This document shows positions 1-6,397 of a DNA stretch of 14,634 bases, piece by piece. The notes under the pieces were generated by a model, which was not told the DNA's origin, did not search any database, and was given only the letters and a program-made list of their open reading frames with translations. This DNA is from Deltaproteobacteria bacterium (GTDB lineage: Bacteria; Desulfobacterota; GWC2-55-46; S146-70): contig WGFD01000069.1 in NCBI GenBank assembly GCA_015492395.1, positions 1-14,634 of the forward strand. The letters are read 5' to 3'. Position 1 is the stretch's first letter. Each line of letters begins with the position of its first letter. The position numbers and the translations under genes were made by a program.

Positions 1-1085
1 GAAAAGAATTTGTCGCCTGCATTAAAGTCTATGTTTGGCATGATGGTTGTGGTGATAAAGTTGCTTGCCAACCGTTTGGACCTGAACAGCAGAAATAGTA
101 GTAAGCCACCTTCAAGTGATCCGAACCGTAAGAAGAAGAGTAAGAATAAATAAATCAGATAAAAAACCGGGTGGGCAGCAAGGTCATACGGTGACGACAC
201 TTAAACGGATAGAAGATCCTGATGAAGTCCAGGTAATAAGGATAGACAGAAGGACCTTACCAAATGATCGGAAAAGACAAGTTTTTGATATTGATATTTC
301 CAGGATTGTCACTGAGTACCAGGCAGAGGTATTGGAAGACAGTAAAGGAAATCGGTTTGTCGCTACTTTCCCTGAGGGTGTTACCAAAGCAGTACAGTAT
401 GGCAATAAGCTGAAAGCACATGCCGTCTATATGTCACAGTATCAGCTAATTCCATACAAACGGATAGAGGAATATTTTTCAGAGCAACTCCATATACCTT
501 TAAGCAGTGGTTCTCTCTGTAATTTCAATCATGAAGCATTTGAAGGTCTGGCAAATCACGAGGAGACAGCTAAAGATAAACTGGCGTTATCAGGACTGGT
601 GCATGCTGATGAAACGGGCAAAAGATATACAAAGTCTGCTTGAAGAGATTAATCAGAAGGTTAAGGCAGGGGGTGGGCAACTGTAAGCCATTGAATCCGG
701 TAAATATCGAAAAAAGTACCGAAAGATTCTAAAAGAAGCCGGAGAAAGTGAATGTCCTCCCCCGGAGAAAAACAAGAAAGGAAAACGAGGAAGAATTAAG
801 AGAAGTAAGTCAAGAAATCTTCTGGAAAGACTTATCGCTTATGAAAAAGATGTCTTGCGGTTTATGGATAATCTTATCGTTCCATTTACCAATAATCAGG
901 GGGAGAATGATATCAGGATGACAAAAGTACAACAGAAAATATCGGGCTGTTTCAGAAGTGACAATGGCGCAGAGATATTCTGCCGTATTCGTGGTTACCT
1001 GTCTACTTGTCGCAGGCAAGGTATTAGGTCGAGTCTGGCTATGGAGTTGCTTTTTAATGGAGAACTTCCTCAGTTCATAAGCTAA
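1..1085 (+). pseudogene. Degraded IS66-family transposase (TnpC type), 5' end outside the window
   Basis: This is a relic of a DDE transposase of the IS66 family. Frame 1 (1-153) encodes the N-terminal hallmark LNSRNSSKPPSSDPNRKKK and hits TAA at 151-153. The reading continues in frame 2 (about 147-643) with KPGGQQGH, a central domain and the first catalytic motif HADETG near 601-618. A third frame (618-1085) carries AKDIQSLLEEI, then an in-frame TAA at 684-686, then the family C-terminus with NNQGENDIRM (the catalytic Glu region), KISGCFRS and FCRIRGYLST. Three lesions are visible. The TAAA repeat at 147-155 looks like a 4-bp duplication that shifts the frame. About 100 or more residues between the first and last catalytic motifs, including the second Asp, are missing at about 617. 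A nonsense codon follows. No intact product is possible. Family assignment is firm; the exact element is not identifiable here. Confidence 0.9.
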
Positions 1086-1139
1086 CGTTGTTGTACTTTA
1101 GATGTTATGCTGAATGGTTACGACCCAAGCAACGTTTTT
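1084..1139 (+). terminator. Possible terminator-like stem after the IS66 relic
   Basis: AACGTTGTTG (1084-1093) can pair with CAAGCAACGTT (1126-1136) with one bulged G, and five T residues follow (1135-1139). The 32-nt loop is long for an intrinsic terminator. The stem may instead be part of the right end of the dead IS66 element, whose terminal repeat I could not fix. Confidence 0.25.
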
Positions 1140-1159
1140 CATATTCATTTTGATCATTC

Positions 1160-1206
1160 ATCGCCTCTTGCTCCTTCCAAATGTTTTTGGAAGAAGTTTA
1201 GGCGAT
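1160..1206. repeat. Two-tier imperfect palindrome (hairpin)
   Basis: The outer arms ATCGCCT (1160-1166) and AGGCGAT (1200-1206) are perfectly complementary. They enclose a second perfect stem, CTTCCAAA (1174-1181) with TTTGGAAG (1186-1193), around a 4-nt loop. An internal loop of 7/6 nt separates the two stems. It could be a bidirectional terminator, a remnant of a small inverted-repeat element, or the IS66 distal end. No gene overlaps it. Confidence 0.5.
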
Positions 1207-1220
1207 CTTAAATTTGGTTC

Positions 1221-1260
1221 ACGATGTTATTACATTCTTTTGGTATACGATGTTATTACA
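1221..1260. repeat. 14-bp direct repeat, two copies 26 bp apart
   Basis: ACGATGTTATTACA occurs at 1221-1234 and again, identically, at 1247-1260. It lies at the AT-rich/GC-rich boundary where the mobile debris seems to end. The function is unknown: possible protein-binding iterons, a target-site or insertion scar, or a local tandem duplication. Confidence 0.6.
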
Positions 1261-1470
1261 TAAACCCACTAGGTGGTTGGCGAGTGAGCACAACTTGCGT
1301 ATTCCTTACATTTGAAGATCCCATGGGCCACGCCGTGGGGGACTTCGGTATCGATGAGCATTCATGGAGCGGGATAGGTCTCGATGACATGTATACATGC
1401 AACGGCGGCCGGAAGAAGGAATAACGCGGTACGGCAGGCGGGCTTTCTACGGGCCGGTAAGGACTTGATC
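1261..1470. other. Intergenic, GC-rich, no gene recognised
   Basis: No convincing coding region is seen downstream of uvrB. A 66-codon open frame at 1224-1424 begins inside the direct repeat and resembles nothing I recognise. The segment contains a perfect 12-bp palindrome CATGTATACATG (1388-1399). I see no clear T-tailed terminator for uvrB. Confidence 0.5.
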
Positions 1471-3468
1471 TCATGCAATCCCCAGTTCCGCCTCCTCCAG
1501 CGCCTTTATCCTGTCCCTCAGTTCTGCGGCCTTTTCGAACTCCAGCCCCTTTGCCGCCGCCGCCATCTCCTTCTTCAACGCCTTTATAATCCCAGGCAGT
1601 TCATGCGGCGGGATGTACTCTTCTTCGGTCTCCTCGACTGCCGGCACCGTGTAGTAGTCGGTTTCGTAGATGGAGGAGAGGATATCCTTGATCTTGCTCT
1701 TGATGGTTTCCGGGGTGATGGAGTGTCTTTTGTTATATTCCGCCTGCATCTTCCGCCGCCTGTTGGTTTCGTCGATAGCCGCCTTCATCGAGCCGGTGGT
1801 CGTATCAGCGTACATTATGACCATGCCGTTTATGTTTCTTGCCGCCCTGCCGCAGGTCTGGATAAGGGATCTTTGCGAGCGGAGAAAACCCTCTTTATCG
1901 GCGTCCATGATGGCTACGAGGGAGACCTCCGGAAGGTCCAGGCCTTCCCGGAGGAGGTTTACCCCTACAAGGATGTCGAAGGTTCCCAACCTCAGGCCTT
2001 TTATGATCTCCACCCGTTCCAGTGTCTCTATATCGGAGTGTAGATACTTGACCTTCAGTCCCATATCCAAGTAGTACTGAGTCAGGTCTTCCGCCATCCT
2101 CTTCGTCAGAGTGGTCACAAGCGCCCTCTCTCCCTTCTCGACCCTCTTCCTCAACTCGCCGAAGAGATCGTCCACCTGGGCGCCGGCGGGCCTCACCTCT
2201 ATGTCCGGGTCCATAAGTCCTGTGGGCCTGATTATCTGTTCCACAACCACACCGTTGGTCTTCTTCAGCTCATATTGCCCTGGTGTAGCCGAGATATAGA
2301 TGACCCGCTTTACCCTCCTCTCGAACTCTTCGAATCTCAAAGGCCGGTTGTCCAGAGCCGAAGGCAGCCTGAAGCCGTGCTCCACCAGGTTCTTCTTCCT
2401 TGCTCTGTCACCATTATACATGCCACCGATCTGAGGTATGGTTACGTGGCTTTCGTCTATGATGATGAGAAAATCCTCCGGAAAGTAGTCGATCAGTGTA
2501 TAAGGGGGTTCACCGGGGAGCCTGCCGGTGAGATGGCGTGAGTAGTTCTCGATCCCGGTGCAGTAGCCCATTTCATCCAGAAGTTCAAGATCAAACATAG
2601 TCCTCTGTTCTATCCTCTGTGCCTCGAGTAGCTTCCCATCCTTCTTCAGTTCCTGTATACGTTCCCTCAATTCATCACGTATGGCGTCGACGGCCCTCTT
2701 CAGGTTGTCCCTGGAAGTGACGTAGTGGCTCGCGGGGTGTATAAGGGCCTTCTCCGCCTTTCTGACCACCTTCCCGCGCAAGGGATCTATCTCGCTTATG
2801 GCCTCTACGGTGTCGCCGAAAAACTCCAGTCTTATGGCCATCTCTCCTTCATAGGCGGGGAATACCTCCAGGATATCGCCGCGCACCCTGAACGTCCCCC
2901 TGTGAAAGTCATAGTCGTTTCTCTTATACTGCATCTCAACCAGGTGTCTTAAGATCCCTTCCATATAGATCTCCATCCCCCTTTCGACATAGAGATGAAG
3001 CTTTCCGTAGTCTTCCGGCGATCCGATTCCGTAAATACAGGACACAGAGGCGACGATGATGACGTCATTCCTTGTGAGGAGCGCGTGGGTCGCGGAGTGG
3101 CGGAGTTTATCTATGTCGTCGTTGATGGATGCGTCCTTCTCAATGTATGTATCGGTAGTGGGTATGTATGCCTCGGGTTGATAGTAATCGTAGTAGGAGA
3201 CGAAGTACTCTACGGCGTTTTCCGGGAACAGTTCCTTGAGTTCACCGAACAGTTGGGCCGCGAGTGTTTTATTCGGCGCTATGACCAGGGCCGGCCGGTT
3301 ATAACGGGAGATGACGTTGGCTACCGTAAAGGTCTTGCCGGAGCCTGTGACTCCGAGGAGGACCTGATGCTTCTCTCCGGATTCAAGACCCTCCGTCAAT
3401 GCGTCGATTGCTCCGGGCTGGTCTCCTCTCGGCGTAAACTCCGTTGATAACTCAAATCGTTCGGTCAT
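1471..3468 (-). CDS. uvrB: UvrABC excinuclease subunit B
   Basis: UvrB is the damage-verification helicase of nucleotide excision repair. UvrA loads it on DNA and UvrC then incises. The 665-residue product matches the usual length (E. coli 673). Visible features are the entry motif [11 protein letters not shown], Walker A GVTGSGKT (about residues 39-46), the tyrosine-rich beta-hairpin [12 protein letters not shown] (about 92-103) that clamps one strand, the Walker B/DEAD-like DESH (about 338-341), YISATPG, the helicase motif [19 protein letters not shown], and a C-terminal UVR coiled-coil domain (about 625-660) that contacts UvrC. The frame stays open upstream to a GTG at 3525, but family members begin at the equivalent of MTERFELS, so the ATG at 3466-3468 is chosen. 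No good ribosome binding site precedes any candidate start. The gene stands alone, flanked by transposase relics on both sides. Confidence 0.97.
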   Translation of the reverse strand: MTERFELSTEFTPRGDQPGAIDALTEGLESGEKHQVLLGVTGSGKTFTVANVISRYNRPALVIAPNKTLAAQLFGELKELFPENAVEYFVSYYDYYQPEAYIPTTDTYIEKDASINDDIDKLRHSATHALLTRNDVIIVASVSCIYGIGSPEDYGKLHLYVERGMEIYMEGILRHLVEMQYKRNDYDFHRGTFRVRGDILEVFPAYEGEMAIRLEFFGDTVEAISEIDPLRGKVVRKAEKALIHPASHYVTSRDNLKRAVDAIRDELRERIQELKKDGKLLEAQRIEQRTMFDLELLDEMGYCTGIENYSRHLTGRLPGEPPYTLIDYFPEDFLIIIDESHVTIPQIGGMYNGDRARKKNLVEHGFRLPSALDNRPLRFEEFERRVKRVIYISATPGQYELKKTNGVVVEQIIRPTGLMDPDIEVRPAGAQVDDLFGELRKRVEKGERALVTTLTKRMAEDLTQYYLDMGLKVKYLHSDIETLERVEIIKGLRLGTFDILVGVNLLREGLDLPEVSLVAIMDADKEGFLRSQRSLIQTCGRAARNINGMVIMYADTTTGSMKAAIDETNRRRKMQAEYNKRHSITPETIKSKIKDILSSIYETDYYTVPAVEETEEEYIPPHELPGIIKALKKEMAAAAKGLEFEKAAELRDRIKALEEAELGIA

Positions 3469-3474
3469 CTCTAT

Positions 3475-3480
3475 ATTATA
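3475..3480 (-). promoter_or_regulatory. Possible uvrB -10 box (TATAAT)
   Basis: On the minus strand a perfect TATAAT ends 6 nt before the uvrB ATG. If used, the transcript would start at or next to the ATG (leaderless), which would fit the absence of a Shine-Dalgarno sequence. No matching -35 element is visible at 16-18 nt, so this is weak. Confidence 0.25.
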
Positions 3481-3563
3481 CATATCGCCGGTAGGAAGGC
3501 AAAGGGCTAGTTTTCCCAAATCCACCGCCTTTACAGAGGCAGGCTGGTTTGGGAAGAGGGAGG

Positions 3564-3603
3564 GGAGAATGGAGGGAGAATGGGAGAATGGTCAGGAGAA
3601 TGG
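3564..3603. repeat. Four copies of GGAGAATGG
   Basis: GGAGAATGG occurs at 3564-3572, 3575-3583, 3583-3591 and 3595-3603, with spacings of 11, 8 and 12 bp. The cluster abuts the left inverted repeat of the Y1-transposase relic. A purine-rich (reverse-strand) GGAGAA series also lies outside the right repeat (about 4266-4300). The repeats therefore appear to belong to the element's flanks. Confidence 0.7.
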
Positions 3604-4268
3604 TGTCAGGTCTTGAATAGTGAATTAACCTTCGTAAGCATTTTCTGTATTGCTTTGTCTTTAGATAATCTCGATTTCATTATAGCTACTTGACGGCTTA
3701 TAGATGAGTAGTCAAGACCAAACAACTCTCCGATCTCCTTATTATTGTACAATCCTGTATTCCAGATGCATAGGCAGGGTAACTGCTCCACTTGTAGTCT
3801 ACAAGCCTCTCCACGATTCCGGCCCGCAATGGATTTCTATGAATGTAGCAGGAAAGGGTAAGAAGATATCTATCGTCTTCTACCAGAAAGGCTTTATAGC
3901 GGCCTTGAAACAAGTGGCCGTTGCGACAATGCCTCATATTGTACCGGCGGGTATAGGTGATGCCAAACCACTGCATACTTCTGGAAATGTTCGCCATGTT
4001 GGTCCTGAGAAGCAAATGGTAATGATTCCCCATAAGCACATAGGCGAAAATATCGATTTGATATCTTCCCGACATTTCACTAAGTGGTTTTAAAAATGAG
4101 AGACGATCCTTATCTTCTCTAAAGATTTCCTGGCCCTCATTACCCCTCGACAGTATGTGGTAATAAGCCCCTTCAAATTCTATACGCCACTGCCTTGTCA
4201 TAAAAAATCCTCTAGCAAATATTCACTCTATTAGTCAATCAATTTATTCATATTCAAGATTTGATACC
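3602..4268. mobile_element. Y1/REP-associated transposase relic with imperfect inverted repeats
   Basis: The left end GGTGTCAGGTCTTGAATAG (3602-3620, similarity continuing to 3628) is repeated in inverted orientation as the right end at 4244-4268. The reverse complement of the right end begins GGTATCAAATCTTGAATA and continues TGAATAA. The arms share the core TCTTGAATA and most surrounding bases. They enclose one broken transposase gene on the minus strand. Such terminal palindrome-containing sequences are typical of HUH single-strand transposition systems, which recognise structured ends. Element limits are inferred from the arms only. Confidence 0.6.
3606..4201 (-). pseudogene. Broken Y1_Tnp / REP-associated tyrosine transposase (IS200-like HUH)
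   Basis: The N-terminal part (4201 down to about 3755) is a clear Y1 transposase. It starts MTRQWRIEFEGAYYHILSRG, has the metal-binding HUH motif in GNHYHLLLR (His60, His62), the FQGRYKA segment, and the candidate nucleophile Tyr119 in CYIHRNPLRAG. After DYKWSSYPAY the frame runs out of homology and stops at 3698. In another frame, residues encoded at about 3765-3606 give the family's C-terminal helix-turn-helix region, NKEIGELFGLDYSSISRQV. Full-length relatives have roughly 100 residues between these parts. The gene therefore has an internal deletion with a frame change at about 3750-3765. The catalytic residues survive, but the protein is truncated and probably inactive. Confidence 0.85.
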
Positions 4269-4304
4269 TTCTCCCCTTCTCCCTTCCCCTTTTCTCCTTC
4301 TATA

Positions 4305-4333
4305 TTGACATCACCGTTAAGTTGGACTAACCT
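4305..4333 (+). promoter_or_regulatory. Candidate promoter of the thiamine-BP/copD/methyltransferase/macrodomain cluster
   Basis: A perfect -35 hexamer TTGACA (4305-4310) is followed after 17 nt by TAACCT (4328-4333), only a 3/6 match to the -10 consensus. It lies about 50 nt upstream of the first gene and just outside the right inverted repeat of the transposase relic. The weak -10 keeps the confidence low. Confidence 0.3.
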
Positions 4334-4383
4334 TATACAAGCCGTCGCCGCAATCCCTCATCCACGGATAAAAGGAGGTTTTC

Positions 4384-4692
4384 ATGCTCGTAGAGTTCTC
4401 TATCATCCCCATCGGCAAGGGGGAGAGCCTGGGCGATGAGATAGCTAAGGCGCTGGATACGGTGGACAAGAGCGGTCTGCCGTACAGGGCCACCCCCATG
4501 TCCACCATTATAGAGGGAGAGTGGGACGAGGTTATGGACCTGATAAACAGATGCCACAGGGAGGTACTGGCCACGGCGCCCAGAGTGGTAACGACCATAT
4601 CCATAGACGACAGGCCATCCGGGCCTCCCGGCAGGATCACCTCCAAGCTGGCCTCTGTGGAGGAGAGGCTGGGAAGGGAGGTGCGGAAGTAA
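4384..4692 (+). CDS. Thiamine-binding protein, MTH1187/YkoF-like family (DUF77)
   Basis: This 102-residue cytoplasmic protein has the typical single-domain size of the MTH1187 family (Pfam Thiamine_BP). Diagnostic blocks are VEFSIIPIGKGESL at the N-terminus, GLPYRATPMSTIIEGEWDEVM in the middle (residues about 32-51), then ISIDDRP and a C-terminal LASVEERLG helix. Family members form ferredoxin-like oligomers, and some bind thiamine or related pyrimidines; the exact role is poorly defined. The start is secure: AAGGAGGT (4372-4379) sits 5 nt before the ATG. It is the first gene of a tight plus-strand cluster. No thiamine biosynthesis genes or TPP riboswitch are nearby. Confidence 0.88.
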   Translation: MLVEFSIIPIGKGESLGDEIAKALDTVDKSGLPYRATPMSTIIEGEWDEVMDLINRCHREVLATAPRVVTTISIDDRPSGPPGRITSKLASVEERLGREVRK

Positions 4693-4705
4693 GGCGGTTC
4701 CGGGG

Positions 4706-4721
4706 GCGGACCGCCGTCCGC
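4706..4721 (+). other. Hairpin in the ribosome-binding position of the CopD-like gene
   Basis: GCGGA (4706-4710) pairs perfectly with TCCGC (4717-4721) around a 6-nt loop, 4 nt before the ATG at 4726. No Shine-Dalgarno sequence is evident. Translation of the downstream gene may depend on ribosomes arriving from the upstream gene, which stops at 4692 in the same frame. Confidence 0.35.
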
Positions 4722-4725
4722 AATT

Positions 4726-5190
4726 ATGCTGAAGCTTTCACTCTTCCTCCATCTCACGGCCGCCATATTCTGGATCGGGGGCATGCTGTTTCTTACATTG
4801 ATAGTAGGGCCATTCCTCATGACACTGGAACCGAAGGAGAGGTCCCGGGTCTACAGGTTCGTTGGACAGAGGTACAAGGTCTTCGGCTGGGCGGCGATAG
4901 CCGTACTCCTGATCACCGGACCATTGAACCTGCACCTCATGGGCGTTTCCCTCTCCTCCCTCTTCGACGGCTCGTTCCACTCCTCCAGGTACGGCATGGC
5001 CATCATGGTAAAGCTTCTCCTGGTCGCCGCCATAGTCGTCTCCAGCCTCATACACGACTTCTACCTCGGACCCAAGGCGCGGACCGACCGGAAGTACTCA
5101 TCCGTCGCCAGGAGAGTGGGGAGGCTGAATCTGCTTATCGCCATGCTTATCGTCCTCTTCGCCACATTCATCAGACTTGGAGGTGTCTAG
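4726..5190 (+). CDS. CopD-like four-helix integral membrane protein
   Basis: This 154-residue inner-membrane protein has four hydrophobic segments: about residues 5-30, beginning with the LHLTAAIFWIGGMLFL signature; about 50-72 (GWAAIAVLLITGPLNLHL); about 90-112 (AIMVKLLLVAAIVVSSLIHDF); and about 132-152 (LNLLIAMLIVLFATFI). The HLxAAxFWIGG opening and the later VKLLL...HDF region are typical of the CopD/copper-resistance-D superfamily of small membrane proteins. Conserved His residues near helix starts could bind metal or haem, but a copper role is not shown. The start is the only one in frame after the upstream stop, and no good ribosome binding site is seen. The next gene begins at the base after its TAG. 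Confidence 0.65.
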   Translation: MLKLSLFLHLTAAIFWIGGMLFLTLIVGPFLMTLEPKERSRVYRFVGQRYKVFGWAAIAVLLITGPLNLHLMGVSLSSLFDGSFHSSRYGMAIMVKLLLVAAIVVSSLIHDFYLGPKARTDRKYSSVARRVGRLNLLIAMLIVLFATFIRLGGV

Positions 5191-5757
5191 GTGGGACACA
5201 AGTTCGACCCCGCGAAGATAGATCTGCTTATAGGTAAAGAGCGGCACAAAGAGATGGATCCACGGTGCTTCCTGACGGAGAAGGGACTGTCAGGTGGGAT
5301 GTCTCTCGCCGATATCGGGTGCGGTCCGGGGTTCTTTACATTCCCCGCCGCTGAGATCGTCGGTAAGGAGGGAAGGGTCTATGCCGTGGATGTGCAGGAG
5401 GAGATGCTAGATGAGATCAGGAGACGCACCCCTCCGGAGAATATAGTTCTGGCCCGTTCCGGCGAAAGGGAGATACCAGTCGAAGACGGCTCATGCGACA
5501 TGGTACTCCTCGCCTACGTCTTTCATGAGGCGGAGGACAGACCCCCCTTCCTGGAAGAGATCAAGAGGATTCTCAAGGACAGCGGCCTGTTGATCCTCCT
5601 CGACTGGGAGAAGAGGGTCGAGGAGGAGGGACCTCCGTACGAGGAGAGGCTGGCGAAGCGGGAAGCGGAGACGCTCCTAAAGGGGGCGGGCTTCGAGGTG
5701 TTCGGGGGCGAGATGATAAACCCATCTCAATACTGTATATCCGCGAGGGCCGGATGA
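5191..5757 (+). CDS. Class I SAM-dependent methyltransferase
   Basis: This 188-residue protein has a Rossmann-fold methyltransferase layout. Motif I is ADIGCGPGFFTFPAA (residues about 40-54), the acidic residue after beta-2 is in YAVDVQEEML (Asp67), motif III/IV is DGSCDMVLLAYVFHEA (about 99-114), and a post-motif lies near LKDSGLLILLDWEK (about 128-141). It resembles Methyltransf_11/UbiE-like enzymes, but the substrate cannot be read from sequence. The GTG start directly follows the TAG of the CopD-like gene, and GGAGGT at 5179-5184 lies 6 nt upstream, inside that gene. It overlaps the macrodomain gene by 4 nt (ATGA), so translational coupling is expected. Confidence 0.85.
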   Translation: MGHKFDPAKIDLLIGKERHKEMDPRCFLTEKGLSGGMSLADIGCGPGFFTFPAAEIVGKEGRVYAVDVQEEMLDEIRRRTPPENIVLARSGEREIPVEDGSCDMVLLAYVFHEAEDRPPFLEEIKRILKDSGLLILLDWEKRVEEEGPPYEERLAKREAETLLKGAGFEVFGGEMINPSQYCISARAG

Positions 5758-6302
5758 GCGCAAAGGTGGGCAAGACGATTATATCTATTGTCAGGGGGGA
5801 TATAACGGAGGAAGATACGGATGCCATAGTGAACGCAGCCAATTCGAAGCTGGCCGGAGGTGGCGGCGTGGACGGCGCCATCCACAGGGCCGGCGGGCCC
5901 GCCATAATGGAAGAGTGCAGGAAGATCGGAGGTTGTCCGGCCGGTGAGGCGGTTGTAACCTCTGGAGGAAATCTCAAGGCACGGCATATCATACACACAG
6001 TTGGTCCGATATACAGAGACGGCAGACATGGAGAGAGGGAACTCCTGGCAAACGCCTACAGGAACTCCCTTAAGAGGGCATTGGAGAATGGCATCAAAAG
6101 TATAGCCTTCCCGTCGATATCCACAGGCGCCTACGGCTACCCGATAAGAGAGGCGTCGCGCATAGCGCTCCAGACTGTCATGGGCTTCGCTGAAGAACAC
6201 GAGGGGATCACGACCATAAGATTCGTGCTGTTTTCGGACAGGGACCTGGGGATCTACAGAGAGACACTTGCCAACTTGAGAAATATCAACCGAAAATGCT
6301 AA
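5754..6302 (+). CDS. Macrodomain protein, O-acetyl-ADP-ribose deacetylase type (YmdB/MacroD-like)
   Basis: This 182-residue single macrodomain has all family landmarks: VRGDITEED (residues 13-21), VNAANSKLAGGGGVDGAIH (26-44) with the NAAN ribose-binding loop and Asp40 in the GVDGAIH catalytic loop, ARHIIHTVGP (77-86), and the phosphate loop FPSISTGAYGYP (119-130). Enzymes of this class hydrolyse O-acetyl-ADP-ribose or remove ADP-ribose from acidic residues. The start overlaps the methyltransferase stop (ATGA, 5754-5757). Its TAA stop forms part of the -35 of the next transcription unit. No DarT-type ADP-ribosyltransferase lies beside it, so a DarTG-like toxin-antitoxin role is not supported. 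Confidence 0.93.
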   Translation: MSAKVGKTIISIVRGDITEEDTDAIVNAANSKLAGGGGVDGAIHRAGGPAIMEECRKIGGCPAGEAVVTSGGNLKARHIIHTVGPIYRDGRHGERELLANAYRNSLKRALENGIKSIAFPSISTGAYGYPIREASRIALQTVMGFAEEHEGITTIRFVLFSDRDLGIYRETLANLRNINRKC

Positions 6303-6326
6303 AGTCCTGATATATATAGCCGATAG
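6300..6326 (+). promoter_or_regulatory. Sigma-28 (FliA) type promoter for the CheW-CheZ gene
   Basis: TAAAGTCC (6300-6307), an 11-nt spacer, then GCCGATAG (6319-6326) match the enteric FliA consensus TAAAGTTT-N11-GCCGATAA at 13 of 16 positions with exact spacing. The -35 overlaps the TAA stop of the macrodomain gene. A start site near 6333 would leave a leader of about 65 nt before the ATG at 6398. Placement directly ahead of a lone chemotaxis gene supports it. Confidence 0.75.
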
Positions 6327-6397
6327 AGTAGGGGATTATACCCGATACCAGGGATCTGCGTTGCTTTCGACTATCATGAAGACTGCAGGAGGGAGTG

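Noticed and set aside
1224..1424. 66-codon plus-strand open frame between the IS66 relic and uvrB
   Set aside because: It starts inside a direct repeat, has no ribosome binding site and no recognisable motif, and straddles the AT/GC boundary.
3564..3603. CRISPR-like array
   Set aside because: The repeats are only 9 bp with 8-12 bp spacing and purine-rich simple sequence, with no spacers and no cas genes.
4202..4383. TPP riboswitch upstream of the thiamine-binding gene
   Set aside because: The conserved CUGAGA-type THI box segments are not seen; the region is mostly the transposase end and pyrimidine-rich repeats.
5754..6302. DarTG-like toxin-antitoxin (macrodomain as antitoxin)
   Set aside because: No DarT-type ADP-ribosyltransferase is adjacent; the neighbours are a methyltransferase and a chemotaxis gene.
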